DNA of 64,000 nt from CAYXDO01 sp964463485 (GTDB lineage: Bacteria > Myxococcota > Kuafuiibacteriia > Kuafuiibacteriales > Kuafuiibacteriaceae), in assembly GCA_964463485.1 (NCBI GenBank), contig CAYXDO010000041.1, positions 7,550 to 71,549 on the forward strand, given 5' to 3'. Every line of letters starts with the position of its first letter. Within the stretch, counting starts at the first letter, position 1. The position numbers and the translations under genes were made by a program. This document shows, piece after piece, positions 1 through 8,176 of this stretch. The notes under the pieces are model-generated. The model worked only from the letters and a program-made list of their open reading frames with translations, ran no database searches and was not told where the DNA came from.

Positions 1-1
1 G

Positions 2-826
2 CACGGCTCGTCGAAAGTCAGACTCAGGCTAGAAGACTGCGCTTCGCAGACCTGCGGGTCGATTCTGGCCCACGAAACAGCGCATATGTTTGCGAACCAT
101 CTGACCAAGGGGCGGCTCTCCGACCATGGGAGCTCGACGGCGTTTTTCAACGAGGGTTTGGCGACATACGTGGAGATTCGTCTATTCCCATCCTCCTCGG
201 CCGTCGAGGAAGACTACGATCTGGCGGCGGGGCTCCTCGCTCACCGGAACTTCAAGCTGGAGGACATCGCGGACGCCGACAAACTTCACAAGGAGAGTGA
301 TCGTGATGTCGTCTATCCTCTGGGTTACCAACTCGTCAGAACGATGTTGGAAGCCCACGGCGAAGACTCGGCGGCGAAGGTGTTGCGGGCACTAGCCCGC
401 GAGGAAGTCCGCAACGACCTCGTGGGTCTGACCCTCTGGAGAGATGCGTTCCAGGCCGCTGGGTTCGACTTCGAGATGACGATGGCCAAGACACGGTCGA
501 GGCTCAAGCGGCTGGCTCGACTTCACAAACAGGCGATCTCGAAGATTCCGCGGCTCGTCGGCGTTTCCAGCTTGGGCGAGGAGCTCTGGACGGTTGAGGT
601 CATGGCCGATGTCTCTCCACCGTTCGCGGTCGTTTGCCGCGTCCGGGCCACCGAGTCGACGGACGAAGAGGAATATCTGATTGCGACACGAACGGCGACG
701 AAGACCTTCGCAGTCGATGCTGAGGCCTTGCCTTCCGACGTGTCGATTTCATACCAGCTCGGATTGAGGATGCCTCACGGGAAATTTACGGTTTACGAGC
801 GATGGGTGGAGGTCGTCCTCGACTGA
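2..826 (+). CDS. Zinc metalloprotease-like protein, 5' end cut by the window
   Basis: The reading frame is open to the left edge, so the true start lies outside and 274 residues are visible. Codons at 71-85 encode HETAH, an HExxH zinc-binding and catalytic motif. About 25 residues later comes FFNEGLATYVE, whose NEG(L/F)A..E pattern supplies the usual third zinc ligand (Glu) of gluzincin peptidases. This arrangement is directly visible and typical of peptidase MA-like proteins. The remaining C-terminal part (about 150 residues) has no motif I recognise. An ATG at 86 gives an apparent shorter ORF, but that start would remove the HExxH motif, so it is not used. The substrate is unknown, and secretion cannot be judged without the N-terminus. 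Confidence 0.8.
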   Translation, partial: HGSSKVRLRLEDCASQTCGSILAHETAHMFANHLTKGRLSDHGSSTAFFNEGLATYVEIRLFPSSSAVEEDYDLAAGLLAHRNFKLEDIADADKLHKESDRDVVYPLGYQLVRTMLEAHGEDSAAKVLRALAREEVRNDLVGLTLWRDAFQAAGFDFEMTMAKTRSRLKRLARLHKQAISKIPRLVGVSSLGEELWTVEVMADVSPPFAVVCRVRATESTDEEEYLIATRTATKTFAVDAEALPSDVSISYQLGLRMPHGKFTVYERWVEVVLD

Positions 827-927
827 CGAGCTGACGAGCTGGCCACCCGGCGAAGTTGCAGGGCCAACCTCCACATCCGGCAGGCCTCGCACCTGATCTG
901 GCGGCACCTCGGCCCAAAGTCCACGGC

Positions 928-3900
928 CTACGGCCTGCGGTCTGCGCCGAGTTGCGCCTGATTCGGTTGGGGGACGGCCGAGCTGAGATCCTCATCGTTC
1001 GAGCACGCTGCGTGAAGCCACTCGATCGGGAGCGAGGTTCGGCTCTCGCGTTCAGCGAGCCGCCTAACGGCGTCCCGGACCTCGGCCTTCTCGCTCGGTC
1101 CCAGCGCAGCGAGCCGACGGCAAATCATCGCCCCCACCAGGTGGTCGTTCGTCTCGCCATACAGCTCGATCAGCTTCGGCGGCCCGAGCTCCATCGCAAT
1201 GTCCAAAATTCGGTTCGCGTTCTCGGTCGAGTCCATGAGGTCGAGCGCATCTGTCATACTCAGGCGAAGGATGCCGCGTACGAGGGCTCTCTCGACGGCG
1301 CCTGCCCTCGGCCCCAGGACTTGGCGCAAGCGTGCGACGTGCTCCGCCGCCCCAAACTGACCCACCTGGGCTACTGCGAGCTCCACGGCGCCTCGTAGCG
1401 GCTCCCGTTCGATCAACTGGCTCAGGGTCACCCAGTCCGGCGTGGATATGAGTATGAGCGAGCTCGTGACGATTTCGGCAGGCACGAGAGTCCCTCTACG
1501 AGCCGCTTCGCGCATCATCGACCAGCGTATCTGCGCAGGGAGGCAAAATGTTCCCACCCAGTCCTGCTCGGTCTGAGGGTGGCCGCGCCAAAACAGCGTG
1601 CCACGGTCGACGAACCTCGACAACACGTGTTCAGGCTCCGACAGCCCCGTGAGCTCGGCTGAGTTCCGGATGGCATTCGCCAACTCAGGCGCCGGGGGCG
1701 TCCGCTGCTCGACTTGAGCCTTCACGAGCCTCGACACCTTTCGGTTCGGGCCCGACGCTTCGTCCCCAAGCGCGGCAAGCCAGGCATACTCTCGTTGGGC
1801 CCTGAGGTCCCGTCTCCAAGACGTCTCGAACCTCCGATGGAAGGCGAGCGCCCAAGCTGATTTCGGGTTCAGCTTGGAGGCGGCTTTTTCGAGCCAAGGT
1901 TGGTTCTGACTTCGCGAGGATTCGATGGGGCGTCCGGGGTTCGCGATCGCGAAGCGAAGGAGCTCGCTCAGGAGGGAGTCGTTGCGGTCGCAGGTGAGGA
2001 GGAATCGAGCGATCCCGCGCCAGCGCTCGTCGAGCTTCGGTATGCGAATCCTGCAGGCCTGAAACACCGCTTCTTGGGTGAGTGCTTCGAGCCGGACCTC
2101 GAGCGCTCTGGACTCGAGGGATCGAATGCGGGAGCGAATCCAAGATTGGGTTCGTTCCGGGCCGAGCTCGAAGCTTCCTGCGCTGAGTAGGGCCAGTCGG
2201 GCCCGCCGGGCCTCCGTCGTAGCGTTGCTTGCGAGAAATGCCAATTCGCGACCAAGCCTTGCGGCAGCGTCGAAGTCCACCCGGACGTTCTTTGGGATTT
2301 CAACAGGCTCATCGAGGAGACGTCGCAGGTGAAGGTATCGATCGAGGGAAGGATCGTCTCCGAGCCACGCGGCAAAGTCAGGGTTGGTCGAGGCCCCGAG
2401 TCCCTTCGCCGTTCCCTCGAGCTGAGCTTTCAGGGTGTCGACGCCTGCGGGCATGCGCTTGAAAAGTGCGAGGGTCGCGTCGAGCGAGGCCACGAGGTCG
2501 CCGCGTCGGCCGAGATCCAGGAGGACTCTTGCCAGCACGTGAAGCTCGACCTTTCGTTCGCTGAGATGATGAATTTTCCGGAAGGATGTCGCAGTCAGCT
2601 CGAGCTTGGCGCCGAGTCGTTTGAAATGCGGGCCCAAAGTCATCAGCCATTGCGCGTGCTCAGCCGCCAGGATCGCCTCCTCGGGCCCGAACGAGAGCAC
2701 ACTTCGGTCCACTTCCAGCGCCTTCTCGAGCGTGACCCGATCGAGGCCCGAGCTGAGCAAGTCGAGAATCTGATCTCGTTCCCACGAGGGGTGAGTGTGG
2801 GCCATCCAGGCGTCGTCGATGGACAAAGAGCGCCTCGACGGAGGCTCGCGGCTCAGCCACTCGATGATCGATCGTCCGCGATCGAGGCTCATCTTGGTGC
2901 CCAGGGTGACGCGAGTGAGCTCGGGCGTGGGTGTTTGGGCCGATTCTCGTTCGATGGCGGGATCGAGGCAGAAGCAGAGTCCAAGAACGACGGACTGAGC
3001 GTCGCGAGGTTTGGGGTGCGCTTTTTGGGACTCCTTTTTGAACAGCGCGATCACGACTCGCAGCCACTCGTCCTTCGTCGAGCACCCGTGGACGGCGCGT
3101 GTCACCTCGTCGGGATCCACCTCGACCTTGGTCGCTGCAATGATCGCGGCGATCGCTTGCCTTTGTGCGCGACGGCTAGCGCGCACGGGAACGGCGCGAA
3201 TCGCCTCGGCTGCGGCACGAAGGAGGGGGTTGGCGGCGTTGAGCTCGCCGTCGAGCAGGCTTCGGAATTTGCGTTCCAACTCTCGCTGACTCGTCGTGAG
3301 CTCCGCGAGCGTGCGCTCGAGCAATCTTCGAGTGGCCGTCGCCCTGCCCGCACCGTAGGCTGCCCTGAGCAGCTCGAGACAAGCTTCGAGGCCATCTTCG
3401 GGTTGGTGCAGGCGGGTGATTTGGTCCAGCCGATTCTGTCGGTCTTCCAGCCACGCGCGGTCCGGAGTCGTGCGGCTCTTGAAGATCCGACCGGCTGAGC
3501 GGAGTTGGTCGAACGCGTCTTCGGAGAGCCGAAACCGCTGGATGTCGCGCTGCGCGGCTCCCAGAAACCTCGCGTCGATCCGAATCGGTGGTTTGGTGGT
3601 TCTAACGCACGCGAGCAGAGTTTGGACGCTCACCGAACCCTCGTCGAGCACGGTTCGGACGAGCGCATCCGGATTTGCGATCTGCGGCCCGAACAGCAGA
3701 GTGATGCCGGTCGGCGTCCACAGCGGCGAGCCGTCGAGCAAGTCGAGCCGCGAGACCCAGCGTCTGATCTCCTCGAATTTGCGATGTGCGCCCAAAGCCC
3801 CGAGCCCGAGGATAGCGAACGCGGTCGCGAAGTGCCAGGCGCTTGGCCGAGCCGCCAGCGAAGCGAGCGAGGAATGGGAACGAGGTGCCAAAACGCACGA

Positions 3901-4053
3901 AGTGAGGGATTGATACGAGCCTGCCGGTGCGCGTAGGTTCGGCCCGAGTCGGAGTCGGTTGATGGCGACCAGAGCGAAGCGCGGTTCGACCGCACAGCCT
4001 GCGATGTCGGCGCCGTCGTCCGCCGTGCGAGGCCTCCCTGCCGCCGGCTCCAT
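928..4053 (-). CDS. Large helical hypothetical protein (about 1040 aa)
   Basis: A long minus-strand frame with steady Leu/Ala/Arg/Glu-rich helical composition and no low-complexity stretches. The C-terminal third has a HEAT/ARM-like rhythm of paired helices, for example around VGQFGAAEHVARLRQVLGPR. I recognise no catalytic motif. The frame extends upstream to 4320, but that part is Ser/Arg/Pro-rich, unlike the rest, and overlaps the plus-strand DcrB-like gene. I chose the ATG at 4053 because GAGGG lies about 7 bases before it; a TTG at 3891 is also possible. Long plus-strand ORFs across it (for example 2329-3498) are Arg/Gly-rich and look like shadows. The function is unknown; a scaffold role would be a guess. 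Confidence 0.65.
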   Translation of the reverse strand: MEPAAGRPRTADDGADIAGCAVEPRFALVAINRLRLGPNLRAPAGSYQSLTSCVLAPRSHSSLASLAARPSAWHFATAFAILGLGALGAHRKFEEIRRWVSRLDLLDGSPLWTPTGITLLFGPQIANPDALVRTVLDEGSVSVQTLLACVRTTKPPIRIDARFLGAAQRDIQRFRLSEDAFDQLRSAGRIFKSRTTPDRAWLEDRQNRLDQITRLHQPEDGLEACLELLRAAYGAGRATATRRLLERTLAELTTSQRELERKFRSLLDGELNAANPLLRAAAEAIRAVPVRASRRAQRQAIAAIIAATKVEVDPDEVTRAVHGCSTKDEWLRVVIALFKKESQKAHPKPRDAQSVVLGLCFCLDPAIERESAQTPTPELTRVTLGTKMSLDRGRSIIEWLSREPPSRRSLSIDDAWMAHTHPSWERDQILDLLSSGLDRVTLEKALEVDRSVLSFGPEEAILAAEHAQWLMTLGPHFKRLGAKLELTATSFRKIHHLSERKVELHVLARVLLDLGRRGDLVASLDATLALFKRMPAGVDTLKAQLEGTAKGLGASTNPDFAAWLGDDPSLDRYLHLRRLLDEPVEIPKNVRVDFDAAARLGRELAFLASNATTEARRARLALLSAGSFELGPERTQSWIRSRIRSLESRALEVRLEALTQEAVFQACRIRIPKLDERWRGIARFLLTCDRNDSLLSELLRFAIANPGRPIESSRSQNQPWLEKAASKLNPKSAWALAFHRRFETSWRRDLRAQREYAWLAALGDEASGPNRKVSRLVKAQVEQRTPPAPELANAIRNSAELTGLSEPEHVLSRFVDRGTLFWRGHPQTEQDWVGTFCLPAQIRWSMMREAARRGTLVPAEIVTSSLILISTPDWVTLSQLIEREPLRGAVELAVAQVGQFGAAEHVARLRQVLGPRAGAVERALVRGILRLSMTDALDLMDSTENANRILDIAMELGPPKLIELYGETNDHLVGAMICRRLAALGPSEKAEVRDAVRRLAERESRTSLPIEWLHAACSNDEDLSSAVPQPNQAQLGADRRP

Positions 4054-4540
4054 GCGAATTCCCTCGACCTGGGAGGCCGAGACGCTGATTCGCCTCGCCG
4101 AACCGCTCGACGAAGGGCTCGCCGCGCCGCTCGCTCGCAAGGAAGCTGGGCACCGGCCTCGCGCGAACGTTCGGGTGGTCCGTCGCGGTCCGGTGACCGC
4201 GAGCGCGGAGAGTCTGCTGGACGCGCTGCTCGCGGAGTTGCGGTCGACCGTCCCGTCCGTCAAGGAGGTCAGTCGAGGTTTGCTGGCGTTCGACGACGGG
4301 ATCCAAGGGCCCTTCGTCACCGTGCGCTACGAACCCATCGCCGGGCTTCGAACCCTTCAGACTCACCTCTTCAGGATCGACGAGCGGATCCTGACTCACC
4401 TCACTGGATCGGTCGCCGACCGCGATGCCGACAAGCTCGAACTCGAGTTGGTACCGATGATGAAATCATTCAGGCCCGAGCCCTTGCACGGCGTCGGGAC
4501 ATCGAAGAGCTCCGCGGGAGCTTCGGAGGACAACCCATGA
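4052..4540 (+). CDS. DcrB/DUF1795-like small protein
   Basis: About 162 residues. The layout matches the DcrB/DUF1795 fold: an N-terminal strand with P.tW (RIPSTWEAETLIRL), a central helix after a VTASAESLLDALLAEL-type segment, a G-P-F-V-T-V-R-Y strand, and a terminal MMKSFRP reminiscent of the family's '(F/L)xxSFR' end. Members include DcrB and the EagR-type chaperones of type VI effectors. There is no signal peptide, so it is probably cytoplasmic. Its stop overlaps the next start as ATGA, so it is probably translationally coupled to the 675-aa protein and could be its partner or chaperone (inference). The start is uncertain: ATG 4052 begins the recognisable domain, while ATG 3959, ATG 4004 and GTG 4025 are in frame upstream. 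Confidence 0.6.
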   Translation: MRIPSTWEAETLIRLAEPLDEGLAAPLARKEAGHRPRANVRVVRRGPVTASAESLLDALLAELRSTVPSVKEVSRGLLAFDDGIQGPFVTVRYEPIAGLRTLQTHLFRIDERILTHLTGSVADRDADKLELELVPMMKSFRPEPLHGVGTSKSSAGASEDNP

Positions 4541-6564
4541 CACGCATCCGAGCCGGTCAGCCGACCCCTCTTGCCCTTCCTTCACCGGAGGTGGCTCAGA
4601 CGCCGTCCGCGGCGCGGCTGGAGCAGATCGCCAAAGAGTCTCCCGGTCTAGATCTGGCCGAGCTCGTCGATGCGCCGACCTCCGAGAGCCTCAAGGGGTT
4701 CGGAGTCTCCAACCTCCAGGACCTCGTGAGGGTCATGCGGACCGACCCCTTTGCAGTGCTCGGGAATCCGAAGCTCGCGAGCGCGACGGCGCAGGTTTGT
4801 TTCGCGCTCGAAGTGTTTCAAAGTCAGGGCCCCGGCAAGGTCGTCGAGCAGCGAAAGAATCAGCTGCCCTCGCTCGACGTGAAGCGCCTCGTGGCCGGCC
4901 GCTTCGAGGAGAAGGTCCCCGAGCGCGTGCGCCCCGACCCGCTGATCCTCGAGATGGACGGAGTCGTGCGTGGCGCGCAGATCTTCGTTCGCAACGCTTC
5001 GGACCTCCAGCACCCTGGGAGGATGATCGAGCTCCCGGTGAATTCGACCCAGGCGGAAGTGGAGACCGGAAACCTCAAGACCGTGTTGGCCGACGAGTGG
5101 ATGAAGGAGCACGGCGTGCGCGTCGGCGACGTGCTCGAGCTGATTCAGCGAAAGGGCGGTCGTGAGTCTGCCCCTACTCAGGTGCCGATGAACGGAGGCT
5201 ACGAGGGTGGTCAGAAGATCCCTGCGCCCAACTTGAAGGACGCGATCTGGGTAGGATTCAAGGAGGTTCCGCCGACGCTTCCGATCTTCGCGCTCGAAAA
5301 TGATCGATCCGGCACTCGTATCCAGGTCGATCGCCAAAAAGGGATCTTCGATGGGTCGCAGGTGACTCTACGCGCGCGTGCGGACTCCGACGGGACGGCC
5401 CGATTCTGCGAGCCCCGAGCGTCGATCGGGCTCGTCAACGTCAACGATCCGGGGTCGAAGCTCTCGCTCGCCGGCCGCGTCGGGAACCAAGGGGACTTCG
5501 TGGCTTCCGTGGCGGCAAAGAATGCGGCCGAGGCGATCGTCGAAGTGATCGCCGATCATTCTGGGCAGCTCGATCCGACCCTCGACCGCTCCGCTAGCTT
5601 GAGAGTGGTCAGCTTTCCCGCGGGGCGGCCTGATTTGGCGGTGCTGGCCACGAACCCGATGCTCGGGATCTCTGGGCGGCCCACGGTCGCGCTCGGCCGA
5701 TTCCAGCTCCAGGGCGGAGAGTCGGGCCACGGGGGGCAACTCTCTGGCCGCGCCGCAGTTACTCCTGGAAGTCTCGTCAGGGTCATCAATCAAGAGACCA
5801 AATACGACTTCACCACGGTCGCCGGGCCCGACGGGAGCTTTCAGTTACCGGCGTCGCTGTTTCCAGGGGATGAGCTCCAAATCACCGTGAGGAACCCGTT
5901 CACGGTGCTGAAACACCACCCCAACGTCCACATCGAAGACTGCGAGACCAAGCTCGCGGTAAAGGTCGTCGGCGCGGGGCAGGGCCTCGGTCTCGTCCCG
6001 GTCGAACGCGACGGTCGGCCTCCGGCCGCGGTGACTTCTGACCCGGTCTCGGCCGAGTCCAACGTGGATCGTGCGGTCGATTCGGAGCCTCGACGGCGGC
6101 CGCTCAGCGGGAGAGTCACCGGACTCTCCTTCAGCGCCGCGACGAGTATGCATCCCGACGTCTACGGAGGATCGCCGGTGAAGCTGACTCTCGAGCCGGA
6201 CTCGAGAGTCGTGGGGGGTCCGACATTCTCCGACCGGAATGCGAGCTCGGTGAAGCTCGATCCCGAGACGCATACGATCCGCGTGACCGTCGACTACACG
6301 CGGGCCGGTGGGTGGGAGGAGAAGCCGGCCAGCGTCGAGCCGCTGACCATCGACCTCGCCGCCGAGCGCGGAGCGTTCTCGAACGAGAAGATTTTCGGCA
6401 AGTCTGCCGCCGGTGAGCTCAACCGGGCCGCGTCGTGGCAGCTCGAGGTGGTGACTTCGGAGGGCGTCGTGTTGGCGAAGAAGAAAGTGAGCGCTGAGTT
6501 GGTGACCAACGACGCAGCCGCTCAGCGCTACCACGCTTATCCGGCGTTCAAGATCCTCGCCTGA
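4537..6564 (+). CDS. Large multidomain hypothetical protein, partner of the DcrB-like gene
   Basis: 675 residues, starting inside the upstream stop (ATGA). There is no signal peptide or membrane segment. The N-terminal 130 residues are helical. The middle and C-terminal parts are beta-rich and contain a segment of bacterial Ig-like or carboxypeptidase-regulatory-like type near residues 400-455 (GSLVRVINQE, then a GPDGSFQLPA turn and a hydrophobic strand). This turn is what such beta-sandwich modules show. No catalytic motif is seen. Coupling to a DcrB/EagR-like gene raises the possibility of a secreted effector or envelope protein needing a chaperone, but no VgrG, PAAR or Hcp gene is present here. 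Function unknown. Confidence 0.6.
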   Translation: MTRIRAGQPTPLALPSPEVAQTPSAARLEQIAKESPGLDLAELVDAPTSESLKGFGVSNLQDLVRVMRTDPFAVLGNPKLASATAQVCFALEVFQSQGPGKVVEQRKNQLPSLDVKRLVAGRFEEKVPERVRPDPLILEMDGVVRGAQIFVRNASDLQHPGRMIELPVNSTQAEVETGNLKTVLADEWMKEHGVRVGDVLELIQRKGGRESAPTQVPMNGGYEGGQKIPAPNLKDAIWVGFKEVPPTLPIFALENDRSGTRIQVDRQKGIFDGSQVTLRARADSDGTARFCEPRASIGLVNVNDPGSKLSLAGRVGNQGDFVASVAAKNAAEAIVEVIADHSGQLDPTLDRSASLRVVSFPAGRPDLAVLATNPMLGISGRPTVALGRFQLQGGESGHGGQLSGRAAVTPGSLVRVINQETKYDFTTVAGPDGSFQLPASLFPGDELQITVRNPFTVLKHHPNVHIEDCETKLAVKVVGAGQGLGLVPVERDGRPPAAVTSDPVSAESNVDRAVDSEPRRRPLSGRVTGLSFSAATSMHPDVYGGSPVKLTLEPDSRVVGGPTFSDRNASSVKLDPETHTIRVTVDYTRAGGWEEKPASVEPLTIDLAAERGAFSNEKIFGKSAAGELNRAASWQLEVVTSEGVVLAKKKVSAELVTNDAAAQRYHAYPAFKILA

Positions 6565-6574
6565 CTTCGGACGC

Positions 6575-6610
6575 GTTGGCTGGACCCAACAGACGTTGGT
6601 GGGACCCAAC
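6575..6610. repeat. Two tandem 16-bp interrupted palindromes
   Basis: Two near-identical 16-base elements, 6575-6590 and 6595-6610, are separated by 4 bases. Each reads GTTGG-6 bases-CCAAC, and they differ at two inner positions. They lie 10 bases after the stop of the 675-aa gene and about 105 bases before the next ORF. They could be a tandem operator for a dimeric regulator or a weak terminator; there is no T-tract, which argues against a classical terminator. The rest of the 150-base gap shows nothing else. Confidence 0.55.
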
Positions 6611-6714
6611 GCCCGCACGGACTTCTGGGACACGAGACGAAGACCGCTGATTGAAGACGCCCCCCAGGGACCCGACTTCGCACAGCACGGCACGGATCGT
6701 GCTCTTCCTCAGGC

Positions 6715-7497
6715 ATGCTCGATACGGCTCGACCTCGCCTCCGGCCGTTTACTCCCACCGTACCCGCGGTCCCGGGTTTCACGGCTTCTCTTTCTCGGGT
6801 CCCGGTGTTCGCGCGATTCGAGCCGCGGGAGCTTCGCAGGAGCTTCGTCGAGCTCCCCCGCGCGAGCTCCCCCGACCCAAGGACCGGGCTGGGTCTTCGG
6901 CCTCGCCCGGTCTCGGCGGTGCTGCTCGGCGCGGCCGGCGCGGCTACGGTCGGCTTCTCTCTGGTGAGTTGTACTCCGCCGGTGAAGGCCCTCGATTCAG
7001 CGACGGAGGTCTCCGAGATCCGAGTCACCGAAGTCTCGGCGTTCGCTGGCCTGAGTGGGTGGCGCACCGGTGATGGACGGCTCGTGGTCTCGGACGAGAC
7101 GCCGCCGGTCGGCGCGACCTCGTTCGTCGGAGCTCGAGTCGACGCGGAAAACGATGGTCGCGTCGCGATACGACTCGTCGAGTCAGGGGGGGAGGAGCTC
7201 GTCCAAATCTCTCGTGAAGGCAAAGTCACTCCGGGCTTCGACCCGAACGATGTCACTTCGTTGGCCCGAGCGGTGCTGGATCGGTGTGACGGGAGAATCG
7301 ACGAGCTCGAGCAGGAGCACCCCTACGTGTATTTCAACGCGGGTCCTGGGTTCGGGCGACGAATGCTCCGGGAGGAAGGTCTCGCGTACTTTCGTGCTTG
7401 GGAAGGTCCCGAACCAAACTCGAATCGCAATGCGCAATTCAACTCGCTCGTGAGGTTAGGTCAGGCGAAGCTGCTCGACGCGCTCGGGGTTTTCTGA
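6715..7497 (+). CDS. Hypothetical protein with an internal hydrophobic/lipobox-like segment
   Basis: 260 residues from ATG 6715. The first 60 residues are Pro/Arg-rich. They are followed by a hydrophobic stretch (residues about 66-88) ending LVSC, which looks like a lipoprotein signal peptide with its lipobox and suggests that translation may really start later, for example at the in-frame GTG of the SAVLL segment. The downstream 170 residues form a soluble domain without motifs I know. Depending on the start it is either a lipoprotein or a single-pass membrane protein. Confidence 0.5.
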   Translation: MLDTARPRLRPFTPTVPAVPGFTASLSRVPVFARFEPRELRRSFVELPRASSPDPRTGLGLRPRPVSAVLLGAAGAATVGFSLVSCTPPVKALDSATEVSEIRVTEVSAFAGLSGWRTGDGRLVVSDETPPVGATSFVGARVDAENDGRVAIRLVESGGEELVQISREGKVTPGFDPNDVTSLARAVLDRCDGRIDELEQEHPYVYFNAGPGFGRRMLREEGLAYFRAWEGPEPNSNRNAQFNSLVRLGQAKLLDALGVF

Positions 7498-7574
7498 TAC
7501 TCCCGAAAGTCCTCGCCTGTGCAAACGACGGTCCTCGCTTGTGCGGACCGAACGCTCGTGAGCATACCTGAGCG

Positions 7575-8165
7575 ATGGAACCCAGGCGATTCAAGCGCGT
7601 GTGCGTGTTTTGCGGGAGCAATCCCGGCCACGACCCACAGTATCTAGCGGCCGCTCACGACTTCGGACAGCGAATTGCACGACGTGGAATAGGTCTCGTC
7701 TACGGTGGCGGGAGGGTCGGGCTCATGGGGGCGGTCGCGGACGGCGCGCTCTCCGAAGGAGGCGAAGTGTTCGGAGTGATTCCTGGGTTGCTGAAGTCGT
7801 TGGAGCTCGGACACGAAGGCGTCACCGAGCTCTTCGTCGTGGACGGCATGCACGCGCGCAAGTCGATGATGGCCAACTTCTCCGACGCCTTCGTGGCGTT
7901 GCCCGGGGGGTTCGGTACGCTCGAGGAGGTTTTCGAAGTGACCACCTGGACTCAGCTCAACTATCACAAGAAGCCTGTCGGGTTGCTCAACGTCGCCGGC
8001 TTCTACGACGGGCTGATTCGATTCCTGGATCACGGCCTCGCGGCCGGGTTCATCCGACCCATCCACCGCGGACTCATGATTGCAGAAACGGACCCAGAGC
8101 AGCTCCTAGACCGGCTCGCGTGTGCCGAAATTCCGGTCTTGGATCAGTGGATCGTGAGACCGTGA
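7575..8165 (+). CDS. LOG-family protein (cytokinin riboside 5'-monophosphate phosphoribohydrolase type)
   Basis: 196 residues, the usual length for TIGR00730/LOG proteins, which hydrolyse nucleoside 5'-monophosphates to free base and ribose 5-phosphate. The start has the family's VCVFCGSNPG segment. GGGRVGLMG follows, then the active-site and phosphate-binding signature PGGFGTLEE, with MHARKSMM just before it. All key residues appear present. It is a cytoplasmic enzyme. The gene stands alone and converges on the lipoprotein gene, with only 11 bases between the two stops and no hairpin that I can see. Confidence 0.93.
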   Translation: MEPRRFKRVCVFCGSNPGHDPQYLAAAHDFGQRIARRGIGLVYGGGRVGLMGAVADGALSEGGEVFGVIPGLLKSLELGHEGVTELFVVDGMHARKSMMANFSDAFVALPGGFGTLEEVFEVTTWTQLNYHKKPVGLLNVAGFYDGLIRFLDHGLAAGFIRPIHRGLMIAETDPEQLLDRLACAEIPVLDQWIVRP

Positions 8166-8176
8166 AGTTCGGCCTG

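Noticed and set aside
2329..3498. Long plus-strand ORF (389 aa) across the helical protein gene
   Set aside because: It is Arg/Gly/Glu-rich without structure, and the minus-strand frame over the same bases has normal protein composition. Treated as a shadow.
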